Positions 13,090 through 27,721 of a stretch of 64,000 bases of DNA are shown in pieces. Under the pieces are notes generated by a model. It was given only the letters and a program-made list of their open reading frames with translations, was not told where the DNA came from and did not search any database. The translations under genes and the position numbers were made by a program. Source of the stretch: Struthidea cinerea (taxonomy: Eukaryota; Chordata; Aves; Passeriformes; Corcoracidae); NCBI GenBank assembly GCA_013397865.1, contig VZTI01004580.1, positions 286,076-350,075 on the forward strand, in the 5' to 3' direction. Numbering within the stretch: the stretch's first letter is position 1; each line of letters begins with the position of its first letter.

Positions 13090-13111
13090 CCCTGCCCTGC
13101 CCATCTCTCCC
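13090..13111 (-). repeat. Potential G-quadruplex, minus strand, (CCCTG)n
   Basis: Four C3 runs at 13,090-13,092, 13,095-13,097, 13,100-13,102 and 13,109-13,111, with loops of 2, 2 and 6. This fits the G3+N1-7 rule on the minus strand. It is a short pentamer microsatellite. Confidence 0.75.
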
Positions 13112-15624
13112 TTCATATTCGCTCAGAAGCCAGAGCTCTGACTGAGGATTTAGTCAAGACCTGCCCGAAGAGAGATTTCCTGCCTTCCAGGAGAGTTCCA
13201 TATATGTTTGGGTAGAGATACTGTGTAGCTCCCATGCAGCTGAGATTACAGTAGTACAGAGACAGGTAATCAATTCGGATCCAAAGGAGTGCCACCTACA
13301 AGCCAGTCTGAGGCAATACAGCAGGGAAGAGATATGGATGGCTTCTATTGACTACTCCAGACACTGCAGAAAAAAAATAATGCAATCACCAGTTTCAAAG
13401 TTTATCCTATTTTATTTCTGAAAGGAAAGTTTTAGCTCCTTTCTTGGGGCCATGAATTACAAGTGGAGGTACAGATAAATTAGCTGTCTCAGGGACACAG
13501 CTCCAGATGTATCTCTGACTTTAGCATTTCCCACAGCCTGGCCAGGATGCCTCCTGTCTGTTCTGTGGCACCCACCTAGGCCATCTACGATGTGGGGAGT
13601 AAAAACATCTGCTAGCATTCCCCAAATGCCAAGGGTCTGCATGAGCCCAGGGTCACTACACAAAAAGCCACCAGCTGGAGAACTGTGCAAGACAGTTCAG
13701 TCATTTGTAAGTTTTTACAGCTTTATATAAAACTCTCTCAAAACATAAACTCCATGACAAGGTGGGACATCACAGGATCACTTTACAGTCCTAATTTCTC
13801 TGTGGCCCCCCACAGACCAGGTACATCTGCGGGGCTGTGGAGGCCATGTGCTTGCTCTCAGATTGCAGCCTGCACCCTGGCAAGGCAGTCCTGCTCCAAA
13901 CCTCCCTGTAAATCCAGACCTCCACATTTCAGGTAGCAACAGCTGCTGCTGGAGAAAGAGAAGGGGAAGCTGTGTATTTCTCAGCTCTAGGACTTTAAAG
14001 TCAGAGCTGCAGGACACAGCAAGGGAAGAGCAGTCCTGTGGCTTGTGATCAAAGAGCATTTAATCTTTTCTGACTGCATGCTCTCCCTTCTCCCCACCTC
14101 CCTTTGACTAATCTCATTCCCAAACCCAAAAGAGAATCTGAAATAGAAATATTTATGTATTTACACCAGGCATGCTCACATGGCTATCTCTCTCAACCAT
14201 TCAAGGGAACATAAAAAAAAAAAAAATCCTGTCTTCTAGGAATAGTCACAGAAAGAAGAGGAGAAAAAAAAACCCGAACACAACAAAAAGCAAATAGCAG
14301 TGATAAATTTACAGTGAAACCTCTGCCACATTGTTTGTTTATTCACCCAGCAGTCCACAGGAGTTCACATACTCAAACTTACATATTATCACCCTTAAAT
14401 CATAGCAGTTAAATAAACATTATTTCAGTTGGGGCAGACCTTCATTTCCCATACTTCACATACATTAATAAACATTTCCAGATTGTGATGGGGTTCCCAT
14501 GTAACTGAAGATGGGCTAAAATGACATTATCACTGCCTGCTCAGCTGCACTTCCTATAGTATTCTGCAGTCTTCCTTGAGATAGCAAGAAATCACTAGTT
14601 ACATTAAAATGAAGGCAAATTTATTATTAGTTTTAACAGACATTTTATTCATGTGCAAATGACAGGATAATAGAACTGCTGTTTGACAGCTTGCAGAGAA
14701 AATTGTAGCTTTCATCATCTTAGATGATAAATTCTTCCTAAAATAAAATGAACACTCATAGAAGAAATTGGAATTAGGGTTTAGACAGAGAAAAGAATAT
14801 GACAACTATTCTACTTAAATGAATCAATTTCTGTGATTTCACAAGAGGCAAAAATACTTTGGTTCAGAACAAGCCAAATTCAGACATCACTTAGCAAGCT
14901 AAATACTTGAAGAGGCCAAAATATTTGCAGAATTTAATAGGAAAAGTGGTAAACTCACTTTCAGATTCTTAAAGTGTATTAGTTTACTGAAAACAAGCAA
15001 TTTTATACCTTTTTGTTGTCCTCATGTTCCAGAAGTCTCACACAAATGACTTTTTTTTTTTTGGCAGCTTGATTGCAAAAGCCTATTAAGGCTGCTAAGC
15101 AGCATACAGTATTTGTTACAGGATTTTGAGTCTTGGATCTGAACAGGAATACTTTTCTTTTGTAAAAAAAAACTAGTTATACAGGTGAATTTAAATATTT
15201 TAATAGAGAGAACAAGGAAATTCCAAGACCTCCCAGAGGATTTGAAAAATAAACTGCTACTCAGCATTGGGAGAATGGGTTTCTCGCTGTGCAAAGAACA
15301 TTACTGGAAAGTTCTCTTTTCATATCTGAGTCTTGGCATGGGGAATAGAAAACATAAGCATTTTTACAGCTGTCAGAAATTAATTTAAGGCTGTTCTGTT
15401 CACAGAAAAATAAAATTTAAAAAAATTTAACAATTTAAAGGATTAGTTTGACCCTAAGTAAATCATTCCATTTCAAGACAAATGGTTATTTTGCATTTAA
15501 AACTAATAAACTGTGAAAAATAATAGTTTCTTCAAGTACCTCAACATTAATTCGATCTACTCCACTTTCCGGTTTGCAAAGGTGAGAAAAATAAGACAGT
15601 TTCCCAAAAGTAATGCAGGATCCT

Positions 15625-15690
15625 CAAAAAAAAAACAAAAAACCAACCCCACCCTCCCCCCGCAAAAAACCAAACAAAAAACAAAAACCA
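15625..15690 (+). repeat. A/C-rich low-complexity tract
   Basis: Runs of A interrupted by CCAACCCCACCCTCCCCCCGC and AACCAAAC-like pieces, with almost no T or G. The open frames across it (15,513-15,710, 15,613-15,801 and the minus 15,547-15,783) come from this composition, not from a gene. Confidence 0.85.
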
Positions 15691-18600
15691 AACTATTATC
15701 CATATGCTGATGTGAGCAAAATTACCCCCTTTTCTTTCCCAAATGCTAATCTCTGGGAAAATATGAAATTGAGACATTTCCAAAACTTGTCAGAAATCTA
15801 GAACTTCTTTGAGACTCCTTAAGGCACTTCTTTAACTACCGGACCATTAACCCAAAGAAGAACAGTACGTGATAATTTATTTTAGAATATTTATTTTAAT
15901 CCATAACAATTAATCAATAAGCGTTGATGTGTAAAATTAGTATTTCTTAAAACTTCAGGCCAAGTCTAGGACCCGCAAGCCCATGTTCTATGCTAGTCTT
16001 CTCCTTTTTACGACTCCCTCAGTTCTGTCAGGGATTACATTTTGTCTTGGACCCTGCTCTGGGCTCATAACTGCTCTGATCCAGGAACCAAGCAGAGCAG
16101 GACCCAGGGCATCACTCTAATATACCTACACAAAGATAATCAGACCCTTCAGACAACACAGTCACTGCTCTTTTGCTTTAAAACGCAAATAGGAGGCACC
16201 TGCTGCTACTTTAGTGGTCTGGTAGAGTCCAAATGGCATTTAGAACTGTTCCATTTCAATGAAATAAAGTTTCCATCATTACAGTCTTCCCATTTAACAT
16301 GTGAACAAGACTCGAATGCTACCAAAAGGCAGTGGTCAGCTGAAACAACATCTCTGCGAGATTTTGCATCTGTTGCTGAATTTCAATTTTTCATATTACA
16401 ACAGAATTATAAAGAAGCTGAAATTTCAGGTTCCCACAGGACAATTCTCAGAATGCTGAATGAGAAATGACACAGACCTTTCTTAGAAGGTAGAAAAAAA
16501 ACCAAAGATAAAACAGTCTTGAAGAAAAATGTGATACTGAATGAGTAAGTAAATTCAGAGGTAATGAACTGATGAGAAAATTCTCACAAAAAACAAACAG
16601 TATTTTTGATACTTTTCTCCTATAGGCTTTGCTAACCAAGAATGTTCCCCATTTCAAACAACAAATATTTCTTTAACTTTTTAATTATTTCTGACTTACA
16701 GATGGTCTATTATAGGAGACAATTTCAATAACTGCTAATGTTTAAAATCCAGTGCTATAATGGATGTTCATCATGCCAAGGGACTCAGTGGAATGCTGAA
16801 TATATTTGTTTGTTTACTTAAAATACTAAAAATCCCACCCAGCTGTCTCCCAAAATCTGTCTTTAAACTGAGGTATTTCACATTTTAGTACATCTCAGTT
16901 GCTGTTAAATCTCCTTCCAGGATGTGAGAGAATACATCTCGTCTCGCCTTGGACTTGACGCTCCAGTTAAAGCCAGCCCTAACGAAAGCACTGCTGCAGC
17001 CACAGATTTGACTGTGCATAACTGGTCTCTGTGCAATAAAGAGCCTGGAGGTACAAGGTCAGTCCCTTCCTCCCCCTCAAACAGGCAGGAGCCTTCACCT
17101 TGAATCAAGCTGAGAGCTGTCTGCGCTGGTGCCAGGTGACAACGCAGCACTGCCATCAGCAGCATCACAGCAACGCTTTGAGAATGCTGAATTCTGCGTA
17201 GGAAAACAGCGAAGCACAGTTTCCATCCTAAATAACTTTGGAGGGCAAACAGTTCTAAGCACAAAGGGGGAAGGCAGCAGCTGAAGGCTGTGGCTGTCCC
17301 TGGCTATCATCATATTCACACACTAACTGGGATTCAGCCCAGGCAAGAGGTACTCGTGTGCAGAAGCAACTTCTCCAGGTGTCATGGCACATCACCCTTG
17401 AACGTGCCACTGTTCTACTTACATGCTGTGGTAAATCTGAATGTGGCTTTAAAAGAGGGTTGGAAGTGCAAGCAACCAAATGGAGACGTGCTCGAAAGTG
17501 CTACGCACATTTTCTTTCGCCAAGCCAAATGATAAATGATTCTCAACAGTAAATGTTATTTTAAGTAGGCCACTGTTCAAAAAAGCCTGCTCAAATCAAC
17601 AAAACACGGCTCTGAAAATATTTAACCTCAAAAACTCATAAACAAGTTTGCTCAATTACAATTTATTTTCTTCAAACAGAAATTGGGCAAGAGTTTAAGA
17701 AAGGCATGACAGATAATGCTGAAATAAAGGTTGCAACCTCTTTAACTTAGAAATAGATAGAAGTATTAGCTTAAGCCAAATTTCATGTTAATTTGAGTTA
17801 TTTTTGGTTCAAAAATAATGTTTGTCTCAGAAGCCATCATTAAGAACTGAAGAGATTCATATAGCAATCCATATAGCAGCTGTGGCACTTAAAGGAGGAG
17901 GGAAGGGAGATGAAAAAATTCAGACTCATAAGTTTGAAACAACACTTTTATAATGGAATTTAGTTTCAAAGTGAGATATGAAGCTACAACTGGCTGACAC
18001 TTTAAAAATTAATTAACTCACATGATAAGTAGCTCCATTTTAAAAAGCAGAGGAATAAAGCAGAAAGAGATATTAAAGCTGTTAAAAAAGTGCCTTGTGT
18101 CCTTACCAGAATATTTACTGGGACATAACAAATACCAGAAGTTGAAGAACATTATGCTCCACTCTGACAGCACATCTGAAGAACTGTCTCCTCATAACTA
18201 TGGCTGATTCACCAGGGGATTAAAAGAACCTCTCTCTCACCCAACTCTTTCCATATGTGCACTTTATGCCCCATGGAGGCAATTATTGGAGTGGGCAGTT
18301 TCTGCCAGTCCAGTTCTCTGATCACAGAAGGTTTTCTTTTGGTGCAAAAACATGGTTGCCTTTGCTTTCTAGGTATCCATAAAGGCTATCCTTAGCTATT
18401 TAAACAGAAATACCACCACAATTAAGAATGTGAAGACACAGCACTGATACAACTGTTGGATAAAATCTGGACAAATCAATAGCAGTCCTGGGAGGGAGCT
18501 GCTTGATTTGGTAGAGTTCCTCAGTATAGGGCAGATTGAATTTCTTGTGGTTCAAGTCTTTCTCCTTTTTTTCCCCTAGGAGAATGAGATATTGGGTTTG

Positions 18601-21600
18601 AGTTCATATTGTCAAAAAATAGTAGCTGAACTTATAATGCTAAATTCATTGGGGGCTGACATTTCAGAGTCTACTGTTAGGGTCCATTAAATTGAAAACA
18701 GACTTGCCTTTTGTTACAACAGACAATAAATATTAATTTTCACTTAGAAAATAAACTTATATTCACACTGTTACTCTCCAGCCTTTAAATTAACCAGTAC
18801 CTGATAATATTTTATTATACGGAGTATTTTAAGTATTTTCAATTTTCACAAAACTTACTATTATATGGTTGAATTATGCAAGCTGTATGAGATGTGTTAC
18901 AACTGAGTGCATCATAACTATCAAAAATAAAACAATGAAAACCACAGAGCTGGATTGTCCTAAAAGAATATTATGGGCATTCAGTACTATTTCAGTTATG
19001 ATAGACCATTTCTTAATGTACTTGTAGTATACCTGTAGAAAACTGGTGTTCAGTTATGTTTATCACCTAGAAAACCTTTCAGGTGGGCCAAGCAAAACAC
19101 TCATTAAAAACAAGCATCCAATATTCCAGTTACATGGGTCAGATAACTCCAATACTTCTTGAACATTCCTGGTGCTTTCTCCTACCAGGCCACCTATGCT
19201 GCTGTCTCATTTCTACATATCTGTGAGCAGGTGCATTTTGCTACAGGCAAGTTCATCTGCCACTCAGTGTCAATGTGCCACTTCCCTGGTACATGAGTAG
19301 CAGCAGAAAACCAAAAATGTCTGAAGTTTTTTTGCTGAGTCCCACATACATCAAATGCTGTTTGATAAGAGTTACCAAGGAATAGCTGGAAAACAAAACA
19401 GCCATATACTTACTTCCTTTACTCCAGACTGTAACAACCAGACCCTTTTAAAACATTGACAAAACAAGGAAGGTACTTCTCCTTGTTAGTTAAGCATTCA
19501 CAGACCTGGCAAACTAGAGGCATGATCCTAGTTCTCACATAGTTTGTTTTTCATTTCAGTCAGGGTTTTACACTGAACCTATATTCCTCTCTCCTGAAAG
19601 CTGCTGCAATACCCAGGTATCAGATACATTCACAGCCTCATCTTTGTAAGATCTGTTCCCAACACGAAGTCCACAAATTTCACCTAATGAACAGCTCCAT
19701 TCTCTCCATTTTCCAGCATACGTCTTCATAATGCAGGCAAGAATCTGAATATCACTTCAGTCCCTAAATGTTTTAATATAAGGTCACAGCTGATGTTTGC
19801 TAGTAAGGGTAATTGTGTCTCTGTATATAAAAACATAAAAGACAACTCAGTAGAATTTTTCTGAGCAGCCCTTTTGTGGCTGAATGATTCAAATTACAGA
19901 AGATCCCTAGGCAGACATCCCTCAAGCAGAAGAAACTTCTGTAACCTCCTGCTGCACTGCAGGTCTATCAGATGAGAGCAAGAGAGAACTGCTGCATCAA
20001 TATTTTCAGGGCTTCCCTGCCTTGTCCTACAAAATTGAATCTGATTCACCACGTGGAGCAAGCCCCATTTCAGAGACAAGGCAAACTTTTAGGTAGAATT
20101 AACTTGTCTAACTTGAGTGTTTAGAGGCAGGTATCCTCAATAGCGGAAGGAGTTCAGACCACCCAACTCACTGCAGCAGTTTTGTCACTTTAGAAAGACC
20201 ATGTCCCTGGTCTTCTGGGGAAGTGTCTTCCTCATCCTCAGCTCTGGGAGGCAATCCAGAAGAATATCTGACAGTGATGTGGCATGGCATGACCAAGAGT
20301 GTTTGCCTTAAATATCCTAGGCTGGATATATTTTTCCTTCTTCTGGGTGCAATGGATCCAGAGATCCTCCTTAGAAGCCTAAGTTCATGGAAAACACTAT
20401 TGAAATGTCTAAAAGCAGTTTCCACATATATAAAGCTAATTCTGGACAGAACTATTAAAAAAAAAATGGGGAGGGGAAAGCAGGGTAACTGGATAAAAAA
20501 TTAAGTCCTGTTATGCACAGGAACTGGTTAAAAGCCAGAGAAAAGAAAACAAAAATTTTGTCATGGGAAAATACTGCCAGTAAACATAGCTGTGAGTAGA
20601 CATTCAGATCAACATTGGTCTTGTTCAGTTCTGTGAAGTAAACAGAGGAGATACACGAGGCAGGGAAAAAATACACCATCCTGATGACAGAGGTCACAGC
20701 AGGGTTATGAAGACAGCCAAAATAAACATGGCAGTGAAAATTGAATACAAGGCAAAAAAGAGTGGTAAGGAGAAAAAAACAAGCTGCATACAGATAATTT
20801 CTGATCAACATTTCACATTTCTCTTGGAAGACTTGCATGCTGTCACTCTGCAGCTCACTAAGGGAGCCTGCTTAGTGCATAGCAGTCAAAAATAGGCTTC
20901 ATTAAGAAAGGAAAAAAGAAGTGAAAATGCAATGTCATTTACATAAAATCATGATACTTAACACTACTTGAATATTATATTCAGTTCATTACTTCAAGTC
21001 CAAGAAAATTATTAAAATAAGTTCTAGAGGAAGAGAGGTCTTGGCACCACTGACTGGCAGGTCCAGGGCTCCTGTTGGAATACTCGCATTCACAGGAAGC
21101 CTGTAAAAATACACATTGTATTTTCCAATAAAGGCATTCATTTGCATCCCTCATTCACTTTCTTCTTGCCTATTAAAATGTTAGGATCTTCTAAATGCAG
21201 CAGGAATGTAACAAACAATGGAACCAGTCAAAGTAGCACAGTAAAACAAGGAAAGACAATGTCTCTGTCTGAACTGGACAAATAGGTATGTTTATTCATA
21301 AAAGAAAAAACTAAATTTGCTTTGGCTGACTTTGTAGCCACTTTCTTTGCGTGATTAGGCACATCAATGCATGGATATGAATGTTTACAGAAGAAATTAT
21401 TTAAAATAATTTAAGCACTTGAAAAGGGAAAAAAAATCCACCAGTATTTTGAATTCTGAAACATGAAAAACACAGGACTTACTTTGAGGATTCTGTCCAT
21501 TTGAAAAAGGCATTGATTGAAGACAAAAATAAGCATCACTAACTGAAATTTCCTTTATCCAGTGTCTGGACACTAGGTGAATATTCTAGTTCTGACATTC

Positions 21601-24580
21601 CTCTCTAAACAACTTTTTTCATAAATTACTCTCCATTTTTGGGGGAAGCAGGGGGAGAGTGGGGAAAATGCTTCAGGAACCTCACTTTACTCCGTCACCC
21701 GTCACATCTGGGGAGGGAAAAAAAATAAATCCAAATCCAAACAAACAAAAACCACCATAGTGAAAATGACAAAACCCAAATCCTTTCTATTATACTTAAG
21801 TCTGCTTAAAACACTCTTGTGGCTACGTGTTCTCACACCAGTACAATATTGGAATCTACTGAACAGCCCAGTTGTGCTTCTTATATCACACACTAGCATT
21901 AATTTCTGTCTTCAAATTCCCGAGCATTGTTGCTGGTGGACATGCCAGACAGAGCAGGCTATGGGAGCCTGCAGACATCCTACCCCAACTCGAGGGTATG
22001 GTATTTCATTTCTCACTGTGCTGCGAGTAGGAGGGGAAGAACAAGCCTAAATGTGTGTATTGACTTGGGAGAAGATGGCTTGGTCTCAACAATTGTCATC
22101 CCAGGAGACAGGGAGCACAGGGTCATGTATCCTTCAACAGAAGATGGAATGAAGTCCATGGCCAGTGACCAAGCTGAATAAAACTTTTTTCCTTCTTATT
22201 TCCTCTGTCTCCTGTTTAGTATCTTCAATCTTTCATAAAACTGTTCTATCTCACTTCTAAAATGGTTTAGTTTAATCCTAAACATGAATTTCATACTTAG
22301 AAAACAGAAGGGAAAAAAATCCCTAAATCAGTATTACTTGTTTTCTTCTTTTTGTCTGATTAATGGCTCAGCACAGCCCTTTTCACAACCCTTGTAATAA
22401 CTAGATGCTTTGTGACTCCCATTGCTGGCTTCAAACAAGCCTCGTTAACTCCTAATTAGTATCAGATAACAGAATCCCTTCCACTCTTTCCTGGATGAGA
22501 TGGAGGTCATGACCGAAGAATCAATTGTCATTCAAGTGGCACCACCTCTGAAAAGCAAAGGGTGGATGGACTGTGCTGGGGGGCTGATACAAGCCAGCAT
22601 TGCTCCAAGAGCTGAGCTTGGGCACAGGGCTGATGAAGCCTCAAGTAAGGGGAAGCAGGGACTGAACTATGACCACGAACATCTCTGAGAAATGTAATAA
22701 TACCCAAGGTTGTTAAACTTTTAGTATGGGAAACGGTCTAGCTACTGCCCCTATTTTCTAGCCAGAAAGGAGAGTTCAAGGGAACATACAGATACTCCAG
22801 AGACCCTGAAGAACAGCTGGCTCTGCTCTAAAAGGAAAGCTGAGCAAATGTGTTGGCAGATTTAAAGTGACTTCCAGCTCACAAGGAAGAGCACACACGC
22901 TAGGTTCTTGTCTCAGACAGTGACTTGAGGAGGTCACTCACAGAACAGCTCTGCAGATTAAAAAAGCTCTTCTTAAAGAGACAGAAGTACTGCTGCTTGA
23001 ATAGTAGGTGAGCAGCAGTTAATTATTTTCTCATGGCTGATGTGTAGGTAGACTCGCACTGTTACTTTGCTTAAAAATGCACAACAAACATGAAATATTT
23101 CGCTAATGTGGCTGTGGAACTCACTGTATAGAGTCACTGGAAAGCCTCATCAGCCTGCAGTGGGAAGCAAAGTTAGCTCATGAAAACATCGAGTTCTCAT
23201 GGCCACCTGCCTCCACACCCCCTTGAGCAGCTTTGCATAAACCTAGGCACAGATATCTCTGAGTTGGTCTTACTTCTAACCAGCCTAAAATCTTCCCTTT
23301 GACTGTAAAGCAAAATGTAATTAACCAAAACCAACAATAATTTTATTTTTTTTAATTGAAGATGTTATATTTTCTAACACTATGGTAGCAACACAAGTGA
23401 CGCATGTGTTTGCAAACCCACCAAAAAAACCATATGCCTTTAATGATTTTGGAAAGGATGCCATTGAAGACAGTACTTCACTGTCCCCAGCGACAACATC
23501 CCTTACTTTTCAGACTAAACCTTGAGCTGCAAAATGAGAAATCTAAGATGAACTTTGAGGCTCCCTCATGGCAAAGAGTTAAATCTAATCTTCTGATACT
23601 TAGTACCTGACCCATTGAATTAGGTTAAAAATCCCTCTAAATTGCATTTGCCACTGAAGCTCTGCTGGCCTGGAATAGGTGGAATGTGTATTGGTGTGAA
23701 TACATGCTAGATTTAGGAAGTCCTCAGCTCTTCTCCATTATCTACAATTTTATAATCCATTCTGATGCCAAATCCATCTTATAACACCTTAAAAATAAGA
23801 GTAACAATATGAATGCAGGTCTAATTAATTGAAGTTTAGTTGATTTTAAACTATTCAGTGAAATACCTTTAGGAAAACTTACTGTGCTTAACTTTCCTCT
23901 CTTCCTTTGTGAGCTAGGGGCACACAGATCTAGAGCAAAGGCAGTGTAAAATCTCTGCTGTTCTGTTAAAAGCAGCTGTTTACCTACAAGAAAAGCTTCA
24001 AGACAATGGATCACTGAGGACAATAGAACAGCAGCCAGATGTTCATCCTAACTGTGCTTGGGTATTTTTAACAAGTGAGAGAAACCTGAAGTACCACGCT
24101 GTAAGCAAAATTTCAGTTAGAAGAGCTGCTCAGTCTCTCCCAGAAATGGCATGTTTGTTTATAGCAGGAGTTAAAGCATTCTCCTCTCTGCCACAACTAC
24201 AATAAAAAAAAAAAGTTTGACAAAAATAGAAGAAAACTGAGCTTTCCTGTCTAGTAAAAAGATTTTTAGTTTTACAGATAAGCTACAAGCGTCTATAAAA
24301 TAAAAAGTGCCTGAGATATGGTGGTACAAAGAGCCTCTCACTTCAAAGTTATAAACAAAGAAATCCAACAAAAATCCCGAAGAACAAAGAATCCAGTCTC
24401 AGTGCTGCATAGTGATGTTTAAATTAATCAAGTGTAATTTTAAATAGAAATGTATATGGAATGTCCTTTAAAGGAGCTTTTAGGTTTTTCCAGCCTTTCA
24501 TCCATCTGAACTCCTTCCATGTCAAAATGCATGAGTAACCACTCAGCTCCTGATATGTTTGGTATGTGCTAGACTGGCAT

Positions 24581-24657
24581 CATATAATCATGGAATAGTT
24601 TGGGTTGGAAGGAACCTGTAAAGGTCACCTAGTCCAACTTCCCTGCAATGAGAAGGG
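24581..24657 (-). mobile_element. CR1 LINE 3' tail fragment
   Basis: Reads 'aatcatggaatagtttgggt' then 'tggaaggaacct..aaggtcacctagtccaac', which is the CR1 3' end in reverse orientation. Only the last 75 bases of the element are present, a typical strongly 5'-truncated insertion. Confidence 0.85.
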
Positions 24658-27600
24658 GATCACACAAGCCATGCTCTTCAAAGGCAGAACAGATTACTCT
24701 GCAGAGCTAAAACACTAAAACTTTTCATAAAATTAAAGCTGTGGCACATAAGAATCTTAGGCACTCACCCTCCTACTTTCTGAACTTCAATAAAAACTGG
24801 TAATAGAATCTACAAGAAACTACAGAGCTCCAGCAAACATGGGCTAAGGCCTCTTCCTACAGAAAACCCACAGGCACCCACGTACTTGCACCCAGTGGAG
24901 GTTCAGTGCAGCTTTTCAGTATAAACGTCACTCAACTTACTCCACTAAGGCAATAAACAAAGGCTTGTGTTTCAGTAAGCAGTCTCACTGGTTACTCCAC
25001 AACACACACTTACGTATGTCTCCTACAGACTTCAGAGGCTGGCTGTTTTTGATAAAAGCATCTTTGCCCTGAAGCTGCAAAGTTGGGACTTTTTGGGAGG
25101 CTCTTAGTGTAAACTTAGCACTGCAGATCTGTACATTAAACTGCTCATGTAGACAGTAGAAACTGGTCAAAACACATAAACTAGAGAGTATGTAATGGAA
25201 AATATAGGACCTGATGTAGCATACTGATATCTTCTCTCAAAAAGAATTTAATCATGCTGAAGGACCAGACCACAGACCTAAAAAAAAGGCAGTAATGGGG
25301 TTCTGTTCTGTAAAGGCAAATAGCAGCAGCAGGAGTGACACCACACCATAACCTAACATGAAGGTCTGTGATTCTGACATTTAAAACTGATAGACAACCT
25401 GCCAGGACAACAGAGTTTGAAAGCCCCTACACTTTGCAAGCCCTTACTGGGGAACAGAGACATGGGAATTCTGCTTAAATCTCCAGGTTTTACTTGACCA
25501 CACTCTCTTCCTCTCCTAAAGACCCTCTCTTTCTTTTTTTTAGCCTGTTTTTAAACTCCATGTCCTCTTACCTACGCAGTTCAGCCTGGGGTGGTTCTGT
25601 TTCTTCTCCCCAAAGAGAGCAGACAGGGAGGGAAAACAGTGACCTTTATGCAGGTGGCAGGCTTTCTGAAGTGTAGCAGTTTGTCCCTGTACACTTTGCT
25701 TGACTACTCTCTTCCTAATAAACTCTGACCTCTGAAGGTCATTAGCTGGTTATTAACTGAGACAAGTTTTAAGGAGCTCCAGCTATGCACTAGGTAAAAG
25801 CTACTGAATCCTCTACACCCACTCCTCTGTTCTGGTGCCAAGTGATGGCATTAACAGAGACTAATAATTATATGGCTGTTTGTACCCCACAGTCTCAGCC
25901 TGGGCTCTGCAGTCAGGCCAGCTCACAACAGCTGCATGGGAATGAGGAGATGTGCTCAGCTGGATGCAGTGGCTGTAAAAGCTCCTGCTCCTCAGTGACC
26001 TGCACAAACTGTTCTGCCTTCCCTAAGCAGGGCAGGGCAGGGCAGGGGCAGTGTGAAGCCTGGTAACTTGGCCATGCTTCAGCAGACTTTTATCAGGAAG
26101 AGAAAAAGAGGTTCCTTGTTGCAATGTCCCCAAAACTTTTAAGTTCCTGCACCAAATCATGGGAAGACCACATCCCCAAAAGCAGTATCAATAGTTATGG
26201 GAGACCATATCAGCAATGGGGATCATTACATTGCCCCAGACAAATACCACAGACTTAGGTAAGGGCTGGATGACCCTTTCTTTGGGTGGGCTGGCTATAA
26301 CCCCACTATCACACTAGTGTGGGAAAAAAATCCTCACTCAGTGCATAGTCTGCATATGTATGTTGCACATAACCTACATGACACTCCAGGGCATGATGGA
26401 CAGCTCAGGCATGGCACACATTATCTGTTTCTCTAAAATTCATGGTGATAGCCAACCAGGCCAGCACTTTCAGCAAAATGAAGACATGAAAGGATCTCTG
26501 AAGCATTCACCACCTCCTGAAAATCCAAGCCCATAGAGAAGAGGTTCTCATCTCCCTGGGTACCTTGTCATCAGAACTGTCACCAGTCAGGGAATAGCCA
26601 AGGAATACAGCAGCTGGATTGCAGTGGGAGTCTGAGCTGCTGACCTTCAAATCTAGCTTGCAAGAGGTTTGTATCACCAGTATATCCTGTTTTCCTCAGG
26701 TACCAGCTGCCCCGAGGCCTGAGACCTGTGTTACACTGCACAGGTGCTCCTTACCTTGTTCCCAACATATGTGATGCAGCTCTGTACAAAAAGTCAGAGA
26801 GGGTACAATACTTCAGTCAGACCTGGAACCATTCTGACAGCATGTAAGGTGGCAAACAGCATGAGGCAGGCTGGAATGGTGGAATTTCCAATGCTTTCTC
26901 CTTTTGCCTAAAGTACAAGCATGGTCCCAGACTTGGGATTCTCCCATTTCATTTGCTTCTCTCTGGCTGAAGGTCTTGCTTTCCTTACCCAGATTCAAAT
27001 TCAGCCAGGAAGACTCCTGATATCTAGACAAGAAATTTTACTTAATATTTTAGGCTTTTGGGCCTTATATAACCTAAAAGTGTTACAATGAAAAATTTTA
27101 GATAACTAATTCTTCATAAAACAGACAAAACACCGGACTAAGCCTCATCTCTTCTGTGGGCTCTTCAAAGCAAAGGTGCCCCAGACTCCTCCAGCAATTC
27201 ATCACAGTGTTTTATACAGTCTTCCCAGTTAGCTTAAGAAAGGAAATGAAAATACAGAAGGACCTTCCCTCCTGTGATTCAAACCCATTGCAAAAGTTAT
27301 CATCCTGTGCATCACAGGCTTGTTCACCAACAGATTCACAACAGCTTTTATTTAAGACCTTTTGCATTCAGTCTTCTCTAATTTAAGAGCACCACTTCTA
27401 AACTAGATCATCACTCCAGCCTTCCTTCATCAGAAAATCTCTAGGGAGACCATATTCCTCTGAAGAGTACTGGAGTCGTATCACTATGACTAAGGCCTCA
27501 ATAATGTTGAACAGACTGGGAGTACTTTCTGTATTTTGCTAGCAATACAAATGTTTATTGATACAACATTTGCTTCCTTCTCATGCCAGATAAAACCAGC

Positions 27601-27721
27601 ATCATGCTTCTGAGTCATACAACATCCTAAGTCCCATGATTCCCCATCTCATTTTCCAGGAAGATTTTAGAACCACTCATCACATATTTGCTCTCAACTG
27701 ACTTCAACACCTCAGACTTCC
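24658..27721. other. Non-coding DNA
   Basis: No gene or transposon recognised. It includes the (GGGCA)4 motif at 26,030-26,048. Frames at 25,842-26,066 and 27,156-27,386 are short and unlike known proteins. Confidence 0.65.
26030..26048 (+). repeat. Potential G-quadruplex, (GGGCA)4
   Basis: Four G runs (26,030-32, 26,035-37, 26,040-42, 26,045-48) separated each time by CA. It is a perfect canonical quadruplex motif with 2-nt loops on the plus strand, and a four-copy pentamer repeat. Confidence 0.85.

Larger units (their letters stand above)
13054..24580. other. Long non-coding stretch, no gene recognised
   Basis: About 11.5 kb without a recognisable repeat family or gene. It holds the C-rich quadruplex motif at 13,090-13,111 and the A/C-rich tract at 15,625-15,690. 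The 142-codon frame at 16,042-16,470 is the longest here; it has no recognisable domain, low-complexity codon content and a weak start context, so I do not call it a gene. The 127-codon minus frame at 20,455-20,838 is leucine/phenylalanine-rich only because it reads A-rich DNA in reverse. At 21,927-22,181 an 84-codon frame is followed at once by AATAAA (near 22,180); the match to a 3' exon is too weak to use. Confidence 0.6.

Noticed and set aside
16053..16101. CCTGCTCTG / CAGAGCAGG 9-bp inverted repeat
   Set aside because: The 31-nt loop and short arms make it unremarkable in a window this size.
16042..16470. 142-codon open frame as a gene
   Set aside because: No domain or signal sequence, and single open frames of this size are expected in 64 kb of six-frame sequence.
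20455..20838. 127-codon minus frame, membrane-protein-like
   Set aside because: Its Phe/Leu content comes from reading A-rich DNA in reverse; no start context or neighbours support a gene.
21927..22190. Possible terminal exon with AATAAA right after the stop
   Set aside because: The encoded 84 residues match nothing, and AATAAA is frequent in AT-rich DNA; no acceptor site stands out.
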